Positions 9,678-20,155 are shown, counted from the first letter of the stretch. The stretch: DNA of 64,000 nucleotides from Desulfogranum japonicum DSM 18378 (GCF_000429945.1 NZ_AUCV01000019.1:54544-118543), one strand, 5' to 3'. The notes: generated by a model not told the origin, from the letters alone. Translations and numbers: made by a program.

Positions 9678-12600
9678 TTACAATGGGAGAATATGAATTT
9701 CCTCCTGCAGAGGATAATTGCCCTCAATAAGTAACCCCTGACGCCCATCAATGCATATGGGATCACCAAAATTAATCCGGTGTCCATGGACCTCTGCATA
9801 TTCTTCTGTCTCATAGACCTGCAAATCACGACAGCCCACAACACAGGTCTTTTCAAGACGGGTGGCAACCACAGAGGCATGACTGGTCTGCCCTCCTCTG
9901 GAGGTTATCAACCCATCGGCCATGGAAATTTCACGTATATCCTCAGGAACAGTATCCTGGCGAAGAAGAATCAGCACACTATCCGGTTCTTTTTCCCGTA
10001 ACTGACGAATATTTTTTACCGTAAACACCGCTTTGCCGGAAAGGGCTGACCCTGAAACGCCAATGCCCTTGGTCATGATATGTCGATGGGCCTGGTCACT
10101 GTCAACAAAGACATTGAGGTGTTCTTTTTTCTTGATCGTGATCATGTCTCTGGTCTGGAGAATATACAAATCCTCAGGTTCCGGACCTTCAAAGGTGAAT
10201 TCAATCTCCTGGGGATTCCAGCCCTTGTCATAAACAAGATTACGGCTTATCTCCAGTAGGCGGGCATATATTTGGGGGAACTTTAATTCCAGACTGTTAG
10301 CGGCATCACGCCCATCCAATTCAGATTGTTCCACAGATACCGGATAACTGGTGACCAGACCGGAAACGATATCTTCTCCCTGATCTCCGGGAGCATAATC
10401 ACCCCAGAGGGCAACCCTTCGCACTTTACGATAGGGGTGTGCGGTGAATAACACACCACTGCCGGCCTCCTGGGTCAGATTGCCATAGACCATGGCCTGG
10501 ACAATCACTGCAGTCCCCCAGTCATCGGAGACATCCATGAGTCGTCGATACTCCCGAGCTTTGTGGGCGTTCCAGGAATCCAAAACGATTTCCACAGCAC
10601 CGATGAGCTGCAGCCAGGGATCTTCCGGCATGCCATAACCACGATTTCGCACAGCCCTCTGATACAGCAAAGCCAGTTCACGCATGGCCGCAGGGGTAAA
10701 ATCCCGTTTAAGATGCACCTGGTGGGTCTGTTTGTGCTCATTCATCAATTCCTGGAAATCTTCACGATCCATGCCGTGGGACATACCCCAGGACTGTAAG
10801 AAGCGTCGGAAATTATCCCACACAAAATAGCTTTTATCAGGGTATGCAGCGACAAACTCATCAACAAGTTCCTGGTTGGTTCCCACATTATGAATGGTGG
10901 TCATCATGCCGGGCATGGAAATGGCTGATCCGGATCGAACCGAAAGTAAAAGAGGCTTGTGCGGAGACCCGAACACCGTACCTGTTAACTGCTCAATCTT
11001 GGTAATGGAAGCCCTAACCTGCTGCATAAACTCATCCCGGGCCCTGTCAAACTTGCGAACCGCAGTATAGCAACGAAAAATCTCCGAAGTTATGATGAAC
11101 GCTGGCGGTACCGGCTTTTCATCCCGGGCCAGTATCACCAGGTTAAAGCCTTTGTTTCCCAGATGAATCAGATTGTGGGTACGCATGTTTTCATCATGTA
11201 ACGCACTGATGGCTTTTTCCGGATTATAGGTCATGAGCAGATCCAGGGTCTGTTCATCCAGCAAATCTTTCTGGGCCTCCAAGGTTTGGATAATTTTACT
11301 GATAAAATTATCCAGGTGCTGCAGGCCAAAGGCAGTGGAGATCAGTTCCCGGAAAAAGCTCTCCGATATCCGCAACACTGATTCAGGAATATTCTTTTCA
11401 TCAAACAGACAATGGTATTTATTCAGCAGATTGTCCTTACCGACCTGTGGGATAATGATGGAAAGGTTGTTTTGATGAATATTGGTATAATACGCATATA
11501 TGATGTCCTTGACAGACTCTGAAAAACCTCGAATAATATCAAGATGTTGCGTGTATGAAAACCGCTTAATACCGATGGATGATCCGAGAAGACTGATATA
11601 GGTATCCAGTTTACGACTGGTAATACCATCTATCTGCAAGGCACGCGAAAAAAGCCGCAGACAACGTAGAATGTGAATAAAGGTTGCCTGGGTAATAAAA
11701 GAGAGATTTACCGTCTCAAACAACCGCTCAAGGTAAATATTTGCCAGGCTTTCCATTCGAAAGGTAAGTCCCAGGGCATCAAACTTTCGTTCTGAATAGC
11801 GCCCATAGACAGAAGGGATATCCACCGCAATATGCCGCTTGTAATATATTTCTTCCTTGGGCTCAAACTGCTGATCACTGAGAATGATCTGGTGCAGGTG
11901 CTCCAACTGTTTCAGGAGTTCCTCCAGACACCGGAAAGGGTCGTTCTTCTCCAGCACATGCAGCAATCTCTCCAACTCAGGAAAACCGTTATACATGGCA
12001 TGCTGGAGTTGCATACGCAGTTCAGGTAGACTCAGGTTGTATTTTTGGTGCAGTAATTTATACATTTTCACCAGCAGGTCGAACCGTTTTATCTCCCTTT
12101 CATCAAGATCATCCTGCCTGTCCAGAAATCTGTGTCTTTCCTCCTCTGCCCATTCCAGGATCTGGTCCATACGGGTAAAACGCAGCTCACCCTTTATACG
12201 CTGGGCAAGGGTGTGCTGATCATCCACAAAAGGACCGCTGGTAGCCACCTGCTTGAGTACTTCCTCGGGCAGATAATCCTTTAAGTATTCTTTTTCTAAA
12301 GTTATCCAGAAGGTGAAAATAGCCTCTATAAAACCAACAATGAGATTGCTCGATTCCACATGCGCCTGTTTACGGAGAAAATGAATCAAAACATCTTTGC
12401 GTTTGTGAATTTCATCAATTTCCGTGGAAACATCCCGCAACTCGCCCTCTGCCCCAATCTCGTTAAAAAAGACCGGCATTAATTTGGTGAACTGTTTTGC
12501 GAGATTGTATATTGGCTCAATGGGGTGATTGAGCAGCGCCGTAATATCCCGTTGAAAAAGATCTGTGTCTTTTACACAAATCCCGGTGAGGCGAATATTG

Positions 12601-13934
12601 ATAATAAGTGCAGAAAAAAGCGTGGAACACCATTTCGGTTCCTGCTGAATCAAATTCAGCCAGATTCTGATATTACTCAAATGGGCAGGATTGGCTATGG
12701 GTTGCCAGTCTTCATCCACTCCTCGAAAATTGGCATACTGAAAGCCAAAACGGACTGCTTCCCACAAAAAGGCTTCCACCAGACGGGAATTTCCCCTTTT
12801 AAACACCTCGTTGCCGATCACCTGTATGCATTGCAGCGATGTGTGGGGATATCTACGCACATTGGCTTTCAGCAAGTGAAATGTTGTAATAAAAAACTGT
12901 TCTATATCTTCAAAACTCTGGCTGCGGATCAGGTGCACCAGGGAACGGTTGATTTCCCGCAGCGTCTCCTCGTGAATCAGGTACAAGCCCCCGGTATCCA
13001 TAATCCGAAAGAGAAAGAGTAATTTACGATTCTCCAGAAACTGCGCTTCATCAGGATTATCCTTATCTCCGACCAGTTGGGTGGGAATGGCCCTATACAA
13101 ACGAACAATATCCATATGGTTGGGTAAAGCCAGGATAGTTTCCAGACCACTGAGCGTATCCTTGTGCATATCCACGACACTGACATACTCCAGATGTTCC
13201 CGGATAACTCCATGGGAAATAGCGATCAATTTATCACCTGCATGCCAGTTGTTACAATACTCACCGCATTGCTCTTCAAACCAGGGCAGAGGATCTTCTT
13301 CCCCAAGCCAATATTCATAATTTTTCTGTAGAATGCGCTGCATCAATTTGGCGAGATCAAGCAACTCAAACTCCTGTTCCGGAAGCTGCTTATGTAGCTG
13401 CACTACCTGCTTGACCAGCCTGCGCACGGGATGATGTCCCTGCACGATCATCATCATAACGGCGGGCATGGTGTCATTCAGTCCGTGCAGCTTGCGAAAA
13501 AAACAATTCAGCTCTGTGTGGTAGCGAACCAGACCTTCCGGAGAAAGCGATTTGACAAGCTTATCAGCATAGGCAAGCATAGCCTCAATGATCCGCGATA
13601 CAAGCTGCTCATTTTTTATCGAATCATGCAGGGCCTCAAAAAAAATGGAGGTCAGTAAAGTGAAGGCATGTGGCCCCTGCTCATGCTTAACAAAATGAGG
13701 AATATTTTTGAGCACATAGGCACGAAGCTCAGGAAGAATCATTTTCCAGTTACGAAATGGATGACTGATCTCGTAGAGCAAGCCTTCCAACTTGGTTGAG
13801 AGTCCCTGATAATTCTGTACAATTTCCTGTAAAGGGATATACTTGGGATCTATTTCGACTTCCTGCGCAGTTTCCTGCAGATTTGCCTTCAGAGCATCTG
13901 ACTGAATAGCCAGGGATTGATCATCGGATTTCAT
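9678..13934 (-). CDS. Giant PPDK-like protein: novel N-terminal half fused to ATP-grasp and swivel domains
   Basis: The first ~850 of 1418 residues are mostly helical and match nothing I know. The rest resembles pyruvate phosphate dikinase: nucleotide-binding ATP-grasp (LGNKGFNLV near 910, SVRSGSAISMPGMMTT near 1010, QEIEF and LQTRD near 1260) and a phospho-histidine swivel domain (GGQTSHASVVA near 1355). It ends just after the swivel domain, so the PEP/pyruvate TIM barrel of a real dikinase is missing. It can plausibly bind ATP and autophosphorylate on histidine, but the acceptor is unknown. Three further proteins in this window share these domains in a different arrangement. It lies about 80 bp upstream of copA on the same strand; a functional link is not evident. 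Confidence 0.85.
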   Translation of the reverse strand: MKSDDQSLAIQSDALKANLQETAQEVEIDPKYIPLQEIVQNYQGLSTKLEGLLYEISHPFRNWKMILPELRAYVLKNIPHFVKHEQGPHAFTLLTSIFFEALHDSIKNEQLVSRIIEAMLAYADKLVKSLSPEGLVRYHTELNCFFRKLHGLNDTMPAVMMMIVQGHHPVRRLVKQVVQLHKQLPEQEFELLDLAKLMQRILQKNYEYWLGEEDPLPWFEEQCGEYCNNWHAGDKLIAISHGVIREHLEYVSVVDMHKDTLSGLETILALPNHMDIVRLYRAIPTQLVGDKDNPDEAQFLENRKLLFLFRIMDTGGLYLIHEETLREINRSLVHLIRSQSFEDIEQFFITTFHLLKANVRRYPHTSLQCIQVIGNEVFKRGNSRLVEAFLWEAVRFGFQYANFRGVDEDWQPIANPAHLSNIRIWLNLIQQEPKWCSTLFSALIINIRLTGICVKDTDLFQRDITALLNHPIEPIYNLAKQFTKLMPVFFNEIGAEGELRDVSTEIDEIHKRKDVLIHFLRKQAHVESSNLIVGFIEAIFTFWITLEKEYLKDYLPEEVLKQVATSGPFVDDQHTLAQRIKGELRFTRMDQILEWAEEERHRFLDRQDDLDEREIKRFDLLVKMYKLLHQKYNLSLPELRMQLQHAMYNGFPELERLLHVLEKNDPFRCLEELLKQLEHLHQIILSDQQFEPKEEIYYKRHIAVDIPSVYGRYSERKFDALGLTFRMESLANIYLERLFETVNLSFITQATFIHILRCLRLFSRALQIDGITSRKLDTYISLLGSSIGIKRFSYTQHLDIIRGFSESVKDIIYAYYTNIHQNNLSIIIPQVGKDNLLNKYHCLFDEKNIPESVLRISESFFRELISTAFGLQHLDNFISKIIQTLEAQKDLLDEQTLDLLMTYNPEKAISALHDENMRTHNLIHLGNKGFNLVILARDEKPVPPAFIITSEIFRCYTAVRKFDRARDEFMQQVRASITKIEQLTGTVFGSPHKPLLLSVRSGSAISMPGMMTTIHNVGTNQELVDEFVAAYPDKSYFVWDNFRRFLQSWGMSHGMDREDFQELMNEHKQTHQVHLKRDFTPAAMRELALLYQRAVRNRGYGMPEDPWLQLIGAVEIVLDSWNAHKAREYRRLMDVSDDWGTAVIVQAMVYGNLTQEAGSGVLFTAHPYRKVRRVALWGDYAPGDQGEDIVSGLVTSYPVSVEQSELDGRDAANSLELKFPQIYARLLEISRNLVYDKGWNPQEIEFTFEGPEPEDLYILQTRDMITIKKKEHLNVFVDSDQAHRHIMTKGIGVSGSALSGKAVFTVKNIRQLREKEPDSVLILLRQDTVPEDIREISMADGLITSRGGQTSHASVVATRLEKTCVVGCRDLQVYETEEYAEVHGHRINFGDPICIDGRQGLLIEGNYPLQEEIHILPL

Positions 13935-14072
13935 GATTCAGCCTCGGAAAAGAGAAAACAGGTTCATTGAGACAGCAGTATATACTGAGTGTAAAACGGA
14001 TCAAAAAATATGTCAGCACCTGTTTTACTGTTAAGACAATAAGCAAGCGATAACCCCTTACAAAAAAAGATC

Positions 14073-14663
14073 ATGCAAAAGACTCATTTTCAACTCACAT
14101 TGCCTGCCTGGGCAGCACAAAAACTGGCTCAATCGCCTCTACGGTATGCCACCATAGAAGAACGTATGCAAATCGTGCTCGACTTTGCCGAAGAAAATAT
14201 CAATCATGAATCAGGCGGTCCTTTTGCAGCCGGAGTTTTTGAACAGGATTCAGGCAAACTTGTCGCCATGGGAGTTAACCGGGTGGTTCCATCCAACTGC
14301 TCATCGGCCCATGCAGAAATTATGGCCCTGTCCCTTGCACAGCAAACCTTGGATACGTATGACCTTGGAGGAGAAGACATGCCCGCGCACCAACTGGTGG
14401 TCAACTGGTGTCCCTGCGCCATGTGTTTTGGTGCGGTACTGTGGTCAGGGATTCGCTCACTGGTCATTGCCGGGGCAGGCAAAAAACTGGAGCAGATAAC
14501 CGGTTTCGATGAAGGCCCCATGCCTCCTGAGTGGAAAGAAGAACTCCGCAAACGTGGCATCAGCCTTCAGGAAAATATCCTGCATCAGTTAGCTGTGGAA
14601 CAGTTTGAACGGTTCGCGGAAAGTGGTCAGCCCGTGTATAACGGACGGCAGGGACAACGTTAA
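14073..14663 (+). CDS. Nucleoside/nucleobase deaminase, CDA superfamily
   Basis: The 196-residue protein carries the zinc deaminase signature: HAEIMAL (Zn ligand and catalytic Glu, residues ~90-96) and PCAMC (~113-117, the two Cys ligands). The motif spacing and length fit the guanine deaminase/TadA-like branch that hydrolyses exocyclic amines of purines. It is divergent from the PPDK-like gene upstream and has no operon partner, so the substrate cannot be fixed; guanine, adenine in tRNA and cytosine are all used in this superfamily. The ribosome-binding site is weak. Confidence 0.85.
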   Translation: MQKTHFQLTLPAWAAQKLAQSPLRYATIEERMQIVLDFAEENINHESGGPFAAGVFEQDSGKLVAMGVNRVVPSNCSSAHAEIMALSLAQQTLDTYDLGGEDMPAHQLVVNWCPCAMCFGAVLWSGIRSLVIAGAGKKLEQITGFDEGPMPPEWKEELRKRGISLQENILHQLAVEQFERFAESGQPVYNGRQGQR

Positions 14664-14807
14664 CAGTTCCATAGGAACGTGCTCTTTTGCAGAGGTGATA
14701 AGGATGTAGGTTTTCTGGTCCGAAAAGGGGCGATATGTTTCGACATCCCGAGCATTTGCAGGATAGCTATTATTTCTCGCGCCCCTTACAAAAAATATCC
14801 ATTGCCC

Positions 14808-15719
14808 CTATGCAGGATTGTCCCCCATATAAGGATATCCGGTTACCTTATGGATGATTGATAACAATTTTTCCCGCACAGGGTGATGGGTATTCTTTTT
14901 AAAAACCATATGCATTTCAAGGCGCGGCTGCTTTCCCACCAGCCTTTTGAACCTTACCTGTTTCGGAGCTCTTCGAGCGATACTTTCGGGTACTATTGCG
15001 ATCCCAATGGAGGCGGCCACCAATGAAAGAGAAGCTGCTTTTGTGAATGCTTCCTGTACAATTTTAGGGTTGACTCCATACTCTGAAAAAATGCTCATCC
15101 ATTCATCATAAAGATGAGGCTGAGATGCACGTGGGAAAAAGATAAAATCCTCCTGAGAAAGTTCTTCTATAGCAATCTGCTTCCTGTGTTCTAATCTGTG
15201 CCCTGATGGAAGTGCTAAAGCGTACGACTCTTCATGATACTTGATACAAACAAGACCTTCTGTATCATGTTTAAACAACCGAACAACACCTGCATCAATA
15301 CCGCCATTCTGCACGGCCTCAAGCTGAACGTTCGTGGGCATCTCCATCAATTCAAAACGCACCTTCGGATAGGTCTGTTTAAATTCTTTTATAATCTCTG
15401 CCAGAGGAGTATCCAGGGCCGGCCCTATATAGCCTAAGGAAAGATGTCCTTCTTTTCCTGCGGCCACTGCCCGTACGTGGTCTCTCGCCCGATCAATGGA
15501 AGACAATATAGCCTTTGCTTCTTCAAGCAAAAGTCGACCTTCCGGGGTGAGTGAAACTGATCGATTGTTCCTCTGAAACAAACTGACCCCAAGCTCCTCT
15601 TCAAACTTCATGATTTGCTGACTCAGAGGAGGCTGGGACATGTTCAGCCGTTTTGCAGCTCTACCAAAATGTAATTCTTCTGCCACGGCAACGAAATATT
15701 TAAGCTGTTTTGTATCCAC
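14808..15719 (-). CDS. LysR-family transcriptional regulator
   Basis: From the GTG at 15719 (VDTKQLKYFVAVAEELHFGRAAK) the protein has 303 residues, normal for the family. The winged HTH is at residues ~1-60 and a periplasmic-binding-protein-like effector domain follows. The open frame extends upstream to 15815, but those 32 residues are non-homologous and AT-rich. The gene is divergent from an aldo/keto reductase 108 bp away, the usual arrangement for a LysR regulator and its target. The ligand is unknown. Confidence 0.9.
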   Translation of the reverse strand: MDTKQLKYFVAVAEELHFGRAAKRLNMSQPPLSQQIMKFEEELGVSLFQRNNRSVSLTPEGRLLLEEAKAILSSIDRARDHVRAVAAGKEGHLSLGYIGPALDTPLAEIIKEFKQTYPKVRFELMEMPTNVQLEAVQNGGIDAGVVRLFKHDTEGLVCIKYHEESYALALPSGHRLEHRKQIAIEELSQEDFIFFPRASQPHLYDEWMSIFSEYGVNPKIVQEAFTKAASLSLVAASIGIAIVPESIARRAPKQVRFKRLVGKQPRLEMHMVFKKNTHHPVREKLLSIIHKVTGYPYMGDNPA

Positions 15720-15827
15720 AATTAAGACGAAAAAAGTATTACAGTTATATTTTAAATATATTTTACATATCAAAAATATAGCCATATTGTTCTGGAAAGT
15801 CAAAAATACTTCCAATGGAGAATCAAC

Positions 15828-16823
15828 ATGGTAAATACCATCAGTACAGTAGCGCTCGGAAACAGTTCAATCACACTCTCAAGGCAGGGACTGGGATGTA
15901 TGGGGCTGAGCGAATTCTATGGAGAGCCGGTACAGAAAGCTGAGGGGATTCGTTTAATACATCATGCCCTTGACCTGGGGGTCACGTTTTTTGATACTGC
16001 CGATATGTATGGAAATGGCCATAACGAACAGTTGCTGGCATCAGCCCTTAAAGGCAAAAGAGAACAGGCCACCATTGCCACCAAGTTTGGTATCGTCAGG
16101 GAAGGCGCAAACTATGCACGCAAAATAAACGGCTCCCCTGAATATGTGAGAAAAGCGTGCCACGAAAGTTTACGCAGGCTTGAGACAGATTATATCGATC
16201 TCTATTATATTCATCGAATCGATGCGGACACTCCCATTGAGGACACAGTTGGAGAAATGGCGAGGCTTGTGGACGAAGGAAAAATCCGGGCGATTGGAAT
16301 CTGTGAAGCCTCAGCTCAAACTATTCAAAGAGCACACCAGGAGCATCCTCTTTCAGCTGTTCAATCAGAATACTCAATGTTTACCCGTGATCCGGAACAA
16401 GATATCTTACAAATTACCAGAGATTTCAACATAACCTTTGTAGCTTACAGTCCCATCTGCAGGGGGCTGTTAAGCAGCAGTACAGTGAAAAACAATGATC
16501 CCAAGGATGTTCGAGCATTTTTTCCCCGTTTTCAGAGTGACGCCTACGACAACAATCAACAGATTGCCCATGAGCTGTCGAAAATAGCTGAAGACAAACA
16601 CTGCAGCCTGGCCCAGCTCTCTCTTGCCTGGGTTATGGCACAAGGACGACACATTGTTCCAATCCCAGGCACCACTAAAATCAAAAATCTGGAGTCCAAC
16701 ACAGCTGCGAACCAGCTGGTACTGACAGAGACTGACCTGCTTCACATAAATAAAATCCTGGATAGTTCCATTGTCAGCGGGGCTCGATACACAGTTGAAG
16801 GTATGAAAGGCGTAAATATATAA
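15828..16823 (+). CDS. Aldo/keto reductase
   Basis: The 331-residue (alpha/beta)8-barrel NADPH-dependent oxidoreductase shows the catalytic tetrad region: DTADMYG (Asp and Tyr), ATKFG (Lys) and YYIHRID (His). The C-terminal cofactor segment (IPGTTKIKNLESNTAA) is clear. It belongs to the group often annotated as AKR13-like or pyridoxal reductase-like proteins. It is probably regulated by the divergent LysR gene. The natural substrate, some carbonyl compound, cannot be read from the sequence. Confidence 0.93.
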   Translation: MVNTISTVALGNSSITLSRQGLGCMGLSEFYGEPVQKAEGIRLIHHALDLGVTFFDTADMYGNGHNEQLLASALKGKREQATIATKFGIVREGANYARKINGSPEYVRKACHESLRRLETDYIDLYYIHRIDADTPIEDTVGEMARLVDEGKIRAIGICEASAQTIQRAHQEHPLSAVQSEYSMFTRDPEQDILQITRDFNITFVAYSPICRGLLSSSTVKNNDPKDVRAFFPRFQSDAYDNNQQIAHELSKIAEDKHCSLAQLSLAWVMAQGRHIVPIPGTTKIKNLESNTAANQLVLTETDLLHINKILDSSIVSGARYTVEGMKGVNI

Positions 16824-16960
16824 CTGCAACCAGATAGACCAATGACGCCTAAACTTTTACCTGCCCAACCTTTGAACAGGTTATGATTAGGAAAAAGAGA
16901 TGGTTATACAGGAAAAATAGTTCTTCCAAAGACTGTGATCAGTTACTAGTATTGTGTCCA

Positions 16961-16990
16961 GTGGGTACTTTTCTCTTCCATGGTACCCAC
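16961..16990 (+). terminator. Hairpin after the aldo/keto reductase
   Basis: GTGGGTAC and GTACCCAC form a perfect 8-bp stem with a 14-nt loop, 138 bp after the stop. No T-tract follows, so the terminator call is weak; it may instead act in the leader of the next gene. Confidence 0.3.
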
Positions 16991-17037
16991 AAAGGATTCT
17001 GCAAAATGCACCTGCAACAATCAGTAATGGATGAACA

Positions 17038-18522
17038 ATGAACCAGGAAGCATACACACAGCTCACCGGATATTTCCAAAAACTCAGTAACATTGGCCAC
17101 GCTCTGACCTTCCTGCATTGGGACCAGTTAGTAATGATGCCTCCTGGCGGTAACGCAGCAAGGGCATCATCCATAGCAGAGCTCACCTCCCTGCACCATG
17201 AGCATCTCACCTCCCCTACGATCAGGGATCTCCTGTTACAGGCAAAAGAAGAGGACCTGACAGAAATAGACAGAACATCTCTACACGAAATGGAGCGTGT
17301 CTATCACGAGGCAGTGTGTCTCCCCCAAGATCTTGTAAAAAAGAAGTCACTGGCTGGCTCTCTCTGCGAACAGGGTTGGCGAACACAGCGGGAAAATAAT
17401 GATTGGCAGGGTTTTCTAAAGAATTTTCAGGAGGTGGTGATGCTGGCCCGTGAAGAGGCACAAGCACGGCTTGCCGCCAATGGCTCAGTCTCCAGCCCTT
17501 ACGACGCCATGCTCGACCTATACTGTACGGGCGACACCACAGAAGAAATAGAAACAGTTTTTACTGTTCTGCAACAGGAGCTGCCTCAACTAATCGGCAG
17601 AATATGTGAACAACAAAAGGCAAAACCGCATATGCAGGGTCCCTTTCCCATAGAGCAACAGAAAAAACTTTGCCGATCATTGATGAGCTGTCTCGGCTTT
17701 GATTTTGAGGCAGGTCGGATTGATGTTTCCCTGCACCCTTTCAGTACAGGAGATATGGATGACCAACGTATAACAACCCGTTTTCGTGACAGTGAATTCC
17801 TTGAGGCACTTTTGGCGACAGCCCACGAAACTGGTCATGCCAAATATGAAGCAGGCCTGCCGAAAAATTGGCATGGCCTTCCCATTGGTGAGGCCCGCAA
17901 TATGTGCATTCACGAAAGTCAGAGCCTGCTCTTTGAAAAACATCTCTTTCTTGCCAAACCTTTTTTTCACTTTTTTGTCACGAAAATGCATAAATATCTG
18001 CCAACAACCCGTGATATGCATGAGTCCACACTCTATGCGGCCTGTACCCATGTAGAACCGAGTCTGATCAGGGTTGAAGCTGACGAAGCCACATATCCGC
18101 TGCATGTGATTTTACGTTTTGAAATCGAACGAGACTTGATTAACGGCAAGATTGAGGCAAAAGACATTCCTGAACTCTGGGATGACAAGATGCAGCAACA
18201 TTTTGGCCTTGATACCCACGGCAACTATAAAGATGGCTGCCTCCAGGATATCCACTGGGCCGATGGTTCGTTTGGATATTTCCCTTCCTACACCATGGGT
18301 GCGGTAAATGCTGCGCAGATCTTCCAGGCCTTTACCAAAGAAACAACTGACTGGCAGGAAGCTTTTGCAACTGGAAATACGGCAGACCTGCGAGAATGGT
18401 TACAAAATAAGGTCTGGTCAAAGGCCAGTGGACAGTCCTCCCAGGATATTATCAAGGGGGCTACAGGGATGAAAACAGACGCCAGATCCCTCCTCAATCA
18501 TCTGAAAAATAGATATTTATAG
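17038..18522 (+). CDS. M32 metallocarboxypeptidase (carboxypeptidase Taq family)
   Basis: The 494-residue length and overall match fit thermostable carboxypeptidase 1. The zinc motif HETGH lies at residues ~263-267, with the downstream glutamate motif IHESQS (~292-297) and the conserved GYFPSYTMG segment near the C-terminus. The enzyme removes C-terminal amino acids from peptides in the cytoplasm. The gene is followed by a small K+ channel gene 40 bp downstream on the same strand. Confidence 0.94.
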   Translation: MNQEAYTQLTGYFQKLSNIGHALTFLHWDQLVMMPPGGNAARASSIAELTSLHHEHLTSPTIRDLLLQAKEEDLTEIDRTSLHEMERVYHEAVCLPQDLVKKKSLAGSLCEQGWRTQRENNDWQGFLKNFQEVVMLAREEAQARLAANGSVSSPYDAMLDLYCTGDTTEEIETVFTVLQQELPQLIGRICEQQKAKPHMQGPFPIEQQKKLCRSLMSCLGFDFEAGRIDVSLHPFSTGDMDDQRITTRFRDSEFLEALLATAHETGHAKYEAGLPKNWHGLPIGEARNMCIHESQSLLFEKHLFLAKPFFHFFVTKMHKYLPTTRDMHESTLYAACTHVEPSLIRVEADEATYPLHVILRFEIERDLINGKIEAKDIPELWDDKMQQHFGLDTHGNYKDGCLQDIHWADGSFGYFPSYTMGAVNAAQIFQAFTKETTDWQEAFATGNTADLREWLQNKVWSKASGQSSQDIIKGATGMKTDARSLLNHLKNRYL

Positions 18523-18561
18523 CATCGAGGCATTAAGACATGCTGACACCACGGAGGTAGT

Positions 18562-18915
18562 ATGGATTTTACCATCTATTTTATAAAGGTGTTTCTCCTG
18601 TCCACCTGGCTTGCTGCTCCTTTACTCGCTTTTTTAGGCTTGTTGATAGTAACTCTTGGCTTATGGGTCGGCAAACAGGAAGGATGGGAAAAAACCGAAT
18701 CCCTGTACTGGGCCTTTGTAACTGCCACCACTGTGGGTTATGGGGACATTCGGCCACAGAGGTCCACAACTCGCCTCTTGTCCATTATTATAGCTTTTAC
18801 GGGGTTGGTTCTCTCCGGCCTTATCGTTGCCATGGCAGTTAATGCCGCCACTCTGGCTTTCAAACACTACACCAATGAACACCAGATACTTGAAATGCTT
18901 AAACTCATAGGCTGA
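18562..18915 (+). CDS. Small two-transmembrane potassium channel
   Basis: This 117-residue protein has two hydrophobic helices flanking a pore loop with the exact K+ selectivity filter TVGYGD (residues ~54-59). It has no cytoplasmic RCK or cyclic-nucleotide domain, so it is a minimal ion_trans_2 channel that would work as a tetramer in the inner membrane. GGAGG precedes the start at the right distance. It may be transcribed with the carboxypeptidase, though no functional link is evident. Confidence 0.88.
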   Translation: MDFTIYFIKVFLLSTWLAAPLLAFLGLLIVTLGLWVGKQEGWEKTESLYWAFVTATTVGYGDIRPQRSTTRLLSIIIAFTGLVLSGLIVAMAVNAATLAFKHYTNEHQILEMLKLIG

Positions 18916-19016
18916 TCAGTTAGATCATTACCATGTTACTCCGAAGAGTTGTTATTCCATGCACACTTATGGCGTTCTCCGGGTTAATACAATTTCCACT
19001 GTAGAGTCAATCGCAA

Positions 19017-19943
19017 ATGATTCGTGTCATGCTCACAGGTTTTTGCGCTGCCCTGTTTTTCAGCACCACTTTTATCTTAAACCGTGCCATGAGCCTTGAA
19101 GGCGGTCACTGGTTCTGGTCTGCATCGCTGCGCTATTTATATATGTTCATTTTTCTTGTACTGGGATTGTCTGTTGCATGCCGGGGCCAGTTACAGGCAT
19201 TATTCAGGGAATATATGCATCACTGGAAATTCTGGACACTCAGCGGAAGTGTTGGTTTTGGGGGGTTCTATGCACTGCTCTGCCTGGCTGCAGAGCATAC
19301 CCCAGGCTGGGTTGTAGCCACAACCTGGCAACTTACCATCCTGGCCAGCCTTGTTGTACTCAGGGGTTTTGGTAAAACTTTTTCAGCAAAAGTGTGGGGA
19401 TACTCTCTCGCAGTATTTTTTGGCGTAGCCCTGGTAAACTTGAGCCAGGCTGAAAATATGCAGTGGCAGACCATTCTTATGGGAACGTTGCCCGTATTGG
19501 GTGCAGCCTTCTGTTATCCACTGGGAAACCAGCTTGTCTGGGAGGCTCAAAACAGAAACCCCAGGCTACCAAAAGTTGACCAGGAAGTACTTAGAAGTGG
19601 TTTTCGTAAAGTTCTGCTGCTCACCACAGGAAGTATGCCGTTCTGGTTGCTCCTCTATTGCCTTATTCGCCCGCCATTGCCCAGTACAGAACAAGCCGCA
19701 GGTGTTGCCCTGGTAGCGTTGTTCTCCGGTATCATCGCAACTACCCTCTTTCTTAATGCCCGCCATATGGCACACAATGCCGGTCAGCTTGCAGCAGCTG
19801 ACGCAACCCAGGCCAGTGAAGTACTTTTTGCTCTAGTGGGAGAAATACTCTTTCTTGGCGCCCCTACACCAGGAGTGACGGGACTGCTTGGTATCCTGAT
19901 CACCATTGCCGGTCTTGTGGCTTATGTACGTCATGATCAGTAA
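19017..19943 (+). CDS. EmrE-type multidrug-resistance efflux transporter family protein
   Basis: The 308-residue protein has about ten hydrophobic helices in the DMT (drug/metabolite transporter) fold. Segments such as FFSTTFILNRAMSLEGGHWF at the N-terminus and the repeat-like second half match the family annotated as multidrug resistance efflux transporter. The substrate is unknown. No regulator is adjacent. Confidence 0.8.
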   Translation: MIRVMLTGFCAALFFSTTFILNRAMSLEGGHWFWSASLRYLYMFIFLVLGLSVACRGQLQALFREYMHHWKFWTLSGSVGFGGFYALLCLAAEHTPGWVVATTWQLTILASLVVLRGFGKTFSAKVWGYSLAVFFGVALVNLSQAENMQWQTILMGTLPVLGAAFCYPLGNQLVWEAQNRNPRLPKVDQEVLRSGFRKVLLLTTGSMPFWLLLYCLIRPPLPSTEQAAGVALVALFSGIIATTLFLNARHMAHNAGQLAAADATQASEVLFALVGEILFLGAPTPGVTGLLGILITIAGLVAYVRHDQ

Positions 19944-20155
19944 TACGTATATCCTGCCAACGAAGCTATAGAGAAGAGGGCGAGGAGAAAATAACAGAAT
20001 TCCGGTGAAACGGCTGATGAAATCTATTACGTTCCATAGTAGGTCCTAACGGGCGTTTTCGTTTTTTCTACACTTGCTATAATACGTTAAAGTAAAGAAA
20101 AAATAATTTTGATTTCTAAAAAAGAATCCTTAAATAGGACAAAAACAAAATATCG

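Noticed and set aside
41..16945. Shared word TGTGATCAGTTAC near 41 and 16935, and a related CTGTGATCAG near 25225
   Set aside because: Only 10-13 bp are shared, with no common flanking sequence or position relative to genes; this could be chance, and the 25225 instance lies within the activase pseudogene coding sequence.
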